This document shows, in pieces, positions 61,347 to 64,000 of a stretch of 64,000 bases of DNA (position 1 is the first letter of the stretch; each line of letters starts with the position of its first letter). The notes below the pieces were generated by a model, which was given only the letters and a program-made list of their open reading frames with translations, was not told the origin of the DNA and searched no databases. The stretch is from Siphlonurus alternatus (taxonomy: Eukaryota; Arthropoda; Insecta; Ephemeroptera; Siphlonuridae), in NCBI GenBank assembly GCA_949825025.1, contig OX463784.1, forward strand, positions 15,481,283 through 15,545,282, read 5' to 3'. Position numbers and translations under genes: made by a program.

Positions 61347-64000
61347 TTTCTCTGTTTTGAAGTTTAAGGCCTCAAAATCCGGCTTTTTTGTTTGTGATTG
61401 AATCTTCAAAATTCCTTCATATTTGAACTACTAGGGTCTAATTATTTGACGTCAGGTGTTTTCAGCATGATCGAGAGAAAATTAAAAGTTTTGGTTTTGT
61501 CAAGTTTTGCCGATTTCTCTGTTTTGAAGTTTAAGGCCTCAAAATCCGGCTTTTTTGTTTGTGATTGAATCTTCAAAATTCCTTCATATTTGAACTACTA
61601 GGGTCTAATTATTTGACGTCAGGTGTTTTCAGCATGATCGAGAGAAAATTAAATGTTTTGGTTTTGTCAAGTTTTGCGGTTTTCACTGTTTTGAAGTATA
61701 AGGCCTCAAAATCCGGCTGTTTTGTTTGTTATTGAATCTTCAAAATTCTTTCATATTTGAACTCCTAGGTTCCAATTACATGACGTCAGGTGTTTTCAGC
61801 ATGATCGAGCTTAAATTTGAAGTTTTGGTCTTTTCAAGTTTTGCAGTTTTCACTGTTTTGAAGTTTAAGGCCTCAAAATCCGGCTTTTTTGTTTGTGATC
61901 GAATCTTCAAAATTCCTTCATATTCGTACTCCTAGGGTCCAATTACATGACGTCAGGTGTTTTCAGCATGATCGAGCTAAAATTTGAAGTTTTGGTTTTG
62001 CTAGGTTTTGCCTTTTTCTCTGTTTTGAAGTTTAAGGCCTCCAAATCCAGCTTTTTCGTTTGTAATTGAATTTTAAAAATTCCTTCATATTTGAACTCCT
62101 AGGGTCCAATTACATGGTTTCAGGTGTTTTCAGCATGATCGAGCTAAAATTAGAAGTTTGGTTTTGTCAGGTTTTGCCGTTTTCACTGTTTTGAAGTGTA
62201 AGGCCTTAAAATCCGGCTTTTTTGTGTGTTATTGAATCTTCAAAATTCTTTCATATTTGAACTCCAAGGGTCCAATTACATGACGTCAGGTGTTTTCAGC
62301 ATGATCAAGCTAAAATAAGATGTTTTGGTTTTGTCAAGTTTTGCCGATTTCACTGTTTTGAAGTTGAAGGACTCAAAATCCGGCTTTTTTGTTTGTTAAT
62401 GAATCTTCAATATTCTTTCATATTTAAAGTCCTAGGGTCCAATTAAATGACGTCAGGTGTTTTCAGCATGATCGAGCTAAAATTACAAGTTTTGGTTTTG
62501 TCAAGTTTTGCCGTTTTCACTGTTTTGAAGTTTAAGGCCTCAAAATCCTGCTTTTTTGTTTTTTATTGAATCTTTAAAATTTCTTCATATTAAAACTCCT
62601 AGGGTCCAATTACATGACGTCAGGTGTTTTCAGCATGATCGAGCTAAAATTAGAAGTTTTGGTCTTTTCAAGTTTTGCCGTTTTCACTGTTTTGAAGTTT
62701 AAGGCCTCAAAATCCGGCTTTTTTGTTTGTTATTAAATCTTCTAAATTCCTTCATATTCGTACTCCTAGGGTCCAATTACATGACGTCAGGTGTTTTCAG
62801 CATGATCGAGCTAAAATTTGAAGTTTTGGTTTTGTCATGTTTTGCCGTTTTCACTGTTTTGAAGTTTAAGGCCTCAAAATCCGGCTGTTTTGTTTGTTAT
62901 TGAATCTTCAAAATTCTTTCATATTTGAACTCCTAGGTTCCAATTACATGACGTCAGGTGTTTTCAGCATGATCGAGCTAAAATTAGAAGTTTTGGTTTT
63001 GTCAAGTTTTGCCGTTTTCACTGTTTTGAAGTTTAAGGCCTCAAATTCTGGCTTTTTGTTTGTTATTTAATCTTCAAAATTCCTTCATATTTAAACTCCT
63101 AGGGTCCAATTACATGACGTCAGGTGTTTTCAGCATGATCGAGCTAAAATTTGAAGTTTTGGTTTTGTTAGGTTGTGCCTTTTTCTTTTTTTGAGGTTTA
63201 AGGCCTCAAAATCCGGCTTTTTTGTTTGTGATTGAATCTTCAAAATTCCTTCATATTTGAACTCCTAGGTTCCAATTATTTGACGTCAGGTGTTTTCAGC
63301 TTGATCGAGCTAAAATAAGAAGTTTTGGTTTTGTCAAGTTTTGCCGATTTCACTGATTTGAAGTTTAAGGCCTCAAAATCCTGCTTTTTTGTTTTTTATT
63401 GAATCTTCAAAATTTCTTCATTTTAAAACTCCTAGGGTCCAATAACATGACGTCAGGTGTTTTCAGCATGATCGAGCTAAAATTTGAAGTTTTGGTTTTG
63501 TCATGTTTTGCCGTTTTCACTGTTTTGAAGTTTAAGGCCTCAAAATCCGACTGTTTTGTTTGTTATTGAATCTTCAAAATTCTTTCATATTTGAACTCCT
63601 AGGTTCCAATTACATGACGTCAGGTGTTTTCAGCATGATCGAGCTAAAATTAGAAGTTTTGGTTTTGTCAAGTTTTGCCGTTTTCACTGTTTTGAAGTTT
63701 AAGGCCTCAAAATCCGGCTTTTTGTTTGTTATTTAATCTTCAAAATTCCTTCATATTTAAACTCCTAGGGTCCAATTACATGACGTCAGGTGTTTTCAGC
63801 ATGATCGAGCTAAAATTTGAAGTTTTGGTTTTGTTAGGTTGTGCCTTTTTCTTTTTTTGAGGTTTAAGGCCTCAAAATCCGGCTTTTTTGTTTGTGATTG
63901 AATCTTCAAAATTCCTTCATATTTGAACTCCTAGGTTCCAATTATTTGACGTCAGGTGTTTTCAGCTTGATCGAGCTAAAATAAGAAGTTTTGGTTTTGT
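61347..64000 (+). repeat. Copy of 52,001-54,654 running to the window edge
   Basis: The offset is 9,346 bp throughout, including AGAGAAAATTAAAAG (52,135 and 61,481), the GTGATCGAATC monomer, GTTTTGCTAGG, TTCTGGCTTTTTG, GTCCAATAACATG near 63,439 and the CAGCTTGATCGAG monomer at the very end. I noticed no base difference. The fifth unit of the series starts at 61,726 and is cut by the window end, so its length is unknown. Confidence 0.83.

Larger units (their letters stand above)
56555..61725 (+). repeat. Growing HOR series, unit 4 (5,171 bp, about 31 monomers)
   Basis: The first 920 bp follow unit 3 at offset 4,175. Then comes a segment not present in units 1-3 (57,485-58,776), a stretch matching 53,267-54,138 (58,777-59,648, offset 5,510), a second copy of the new segment (59,819-61,110), a short stretch matching 53,100-53,336 (offset 8,011), and from 61,347 sequence matching 52,001 onward (offset 9,346). 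The middle of the unit has therefore been rebuilt by at least four junctions. The TTACGTTAGGG insertion monomer is missing from this unit. Confidence 0.8.
1..64000 (+). repeat. Satellite DNA array, ~167-bp monomer, head-to-tail across the whole window
   Basis: The block beginning TCAAAATTC recurs every 166-168 bp from the first to the last base; early starts are at 1, 168, 335 and 501. All copies I read have the same orientation. Near-constant landmarks in each monomer are CCTAGG, TGACGTCA (or a degraded form), GCATGATCGAG, a string of GTTTT tracts, and AAGGCCT followed by CCGGC. There is no unique sequence, transposon or break in the array, and the window ends lie inside the array. Because 167 is not a multiple of three, the reading frame shifts in each copy and no long frame persists. 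Arrays of this size and purity are typical of centromeric or pericentromeric heterochromatin of eukaryotes; that role is inferred from architecture only. I cannot name the satellite family or the species. An array elsewhere, such as a subtelomeric knob, remains possible. Confidence 0.97.

Noticed and set aside
9503..61935. Repeated open frames of 68-112 codons on the + strand, with nearly identical products (for example at 9,503, 14,348, 39,190, 45,032, 52,380 and 61,726)
   Set aside because: They are translations of the satellite itself. Most start at TTG, they run across monomer boundaries in one of the three frames, and exist only where a local variant removes a stop. The 112-codon forms arise from a single extra T in a tail. 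There is no plausible promoter, Kozak context or codon pattern, and the product is the repeat read in frame.
3181..63430. TTAAAACTCC and TTTAAAGTCC monomers as separate satellite families
   Set aside because: They differ from other monomers at only a few bases in one variable segment and keep all other landmarks, so they are variants of the same family.
1..64000. CRISPR-like array of regular repeats
   Set aside because: The unit is about 167 bp with no unique spacers; variable segments are variants of each other and the whole monomer repeats. No cas-like gene is present.
1..64000. Tandem-repeat region of a bacterial or phage genome
   Set aside because: There is no gene density, no coding frame over 112 codons and a 64-kb pure satellite; this does not fit a prokaryotic or viral genome.
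1..64000. Transposon-derived repeat (LTR, LINE, MITE or Helitron)
   Set aside because: I found no terminal inverted repeats, long terminal repeats, poly(A) tails, target-site duplications or reverse-transcriptase or transposase fragments in the window.
1..64000. Identification with a named centromeric satellite (a loose similarity of the ATGACGTCAGGTG...ATGATCGAG stretch to what I remember of Arabidopsis-type centromere repeats)
   Set aside because: The similarity is short, from memory, and could not be checked here; length (167 against about 178 bp) and the rest of the monomer do not obviously match. I therefore name no family or species.
1..64000. Pol III promoter or small-RNA gene inside the monomer
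   Set aside because: GTTTT-rich stretches contain T-runs that could end Pol III transcription, but I could not find a convincing A box and B box pair in any monomer, nor a cloverleaf.

Overview
The whole 64 kb is one uninterrupted tandem array of a satellite monomer of about 167 bp (roughly 383 copies), all in the same head-to-tail orientation. I see no protein-coding gene, tRNA, rRNA, transposon, CRISPR array or unique sequence on either strand. One monomer counted by hand is about 35% G+C and strongly T-rich on the + strand. A satellite array this long and pure, with monomers near nucleosome length arranged in multi-kilobase higher-order repeats (HORs), is typical of centromeric or pericentromeric heterochromatin in a eukaryote (plant or animal). 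I do not recognise the satellite family, so I give no species or family name.

Layout, taking 167 bp as one monomer. 1-8,522: a 28-monomer unit of 4,675 bp and most of a second copy that looks identical by eye. 8,515-14,700: nested blocks built from a 668-bp tetramer (K-P-Q-R) and a 5-monomer derivative, repeated at offsets of 3,006, 2,506 and 1,838 bp. 14,519-17,040: a mosaic, including one 668-bp tandem duplication. 17,041-30,862: about 3.1 copies of a 4.34-4.49 kb HOR. 30,863-35,904: a patchwork of 836-, 1,170- and 334-bp duplications, a fourth partial 4.49-kb copy, and a reappearance of part of the leftmost 28-mer. 35,905-46,531: a 5,842-bp (35-monomer) HOR and most of a second copy. 45,032-64,000: a series of related units whose lengths increase from left to right (3,340, 4,008, 4,175, 5,171 bp, then a partial one), the last complete unit containing a 2,334-bp duplication of the most diverged monomers in the window.

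Nothing here acts as a gene set. What can be read is the array's history: whole-monomer expansions and contractions, hybrid monomers and shared private mutations that order the duplications, all as expected of unequal exchange between sister or allelic arrays. The monomer carries several recurring motifs: a perfect TGACGTCA palindrome in most copies, CCTAGG and AGGCCT palindromes, two opposite-polarity dyads with 6-bp arms and 11-bp spacers, and a run of six closely spaced T-tracts. Open frames of 68-112 codons occur, but they are translations of the repeat, mostly begin at TTG, and run across monomer boundaries; I do not call them genes. Block boundaries were placed by eye from diagnostic variants and may be off by some tens of bases, except where exact offsets are given.
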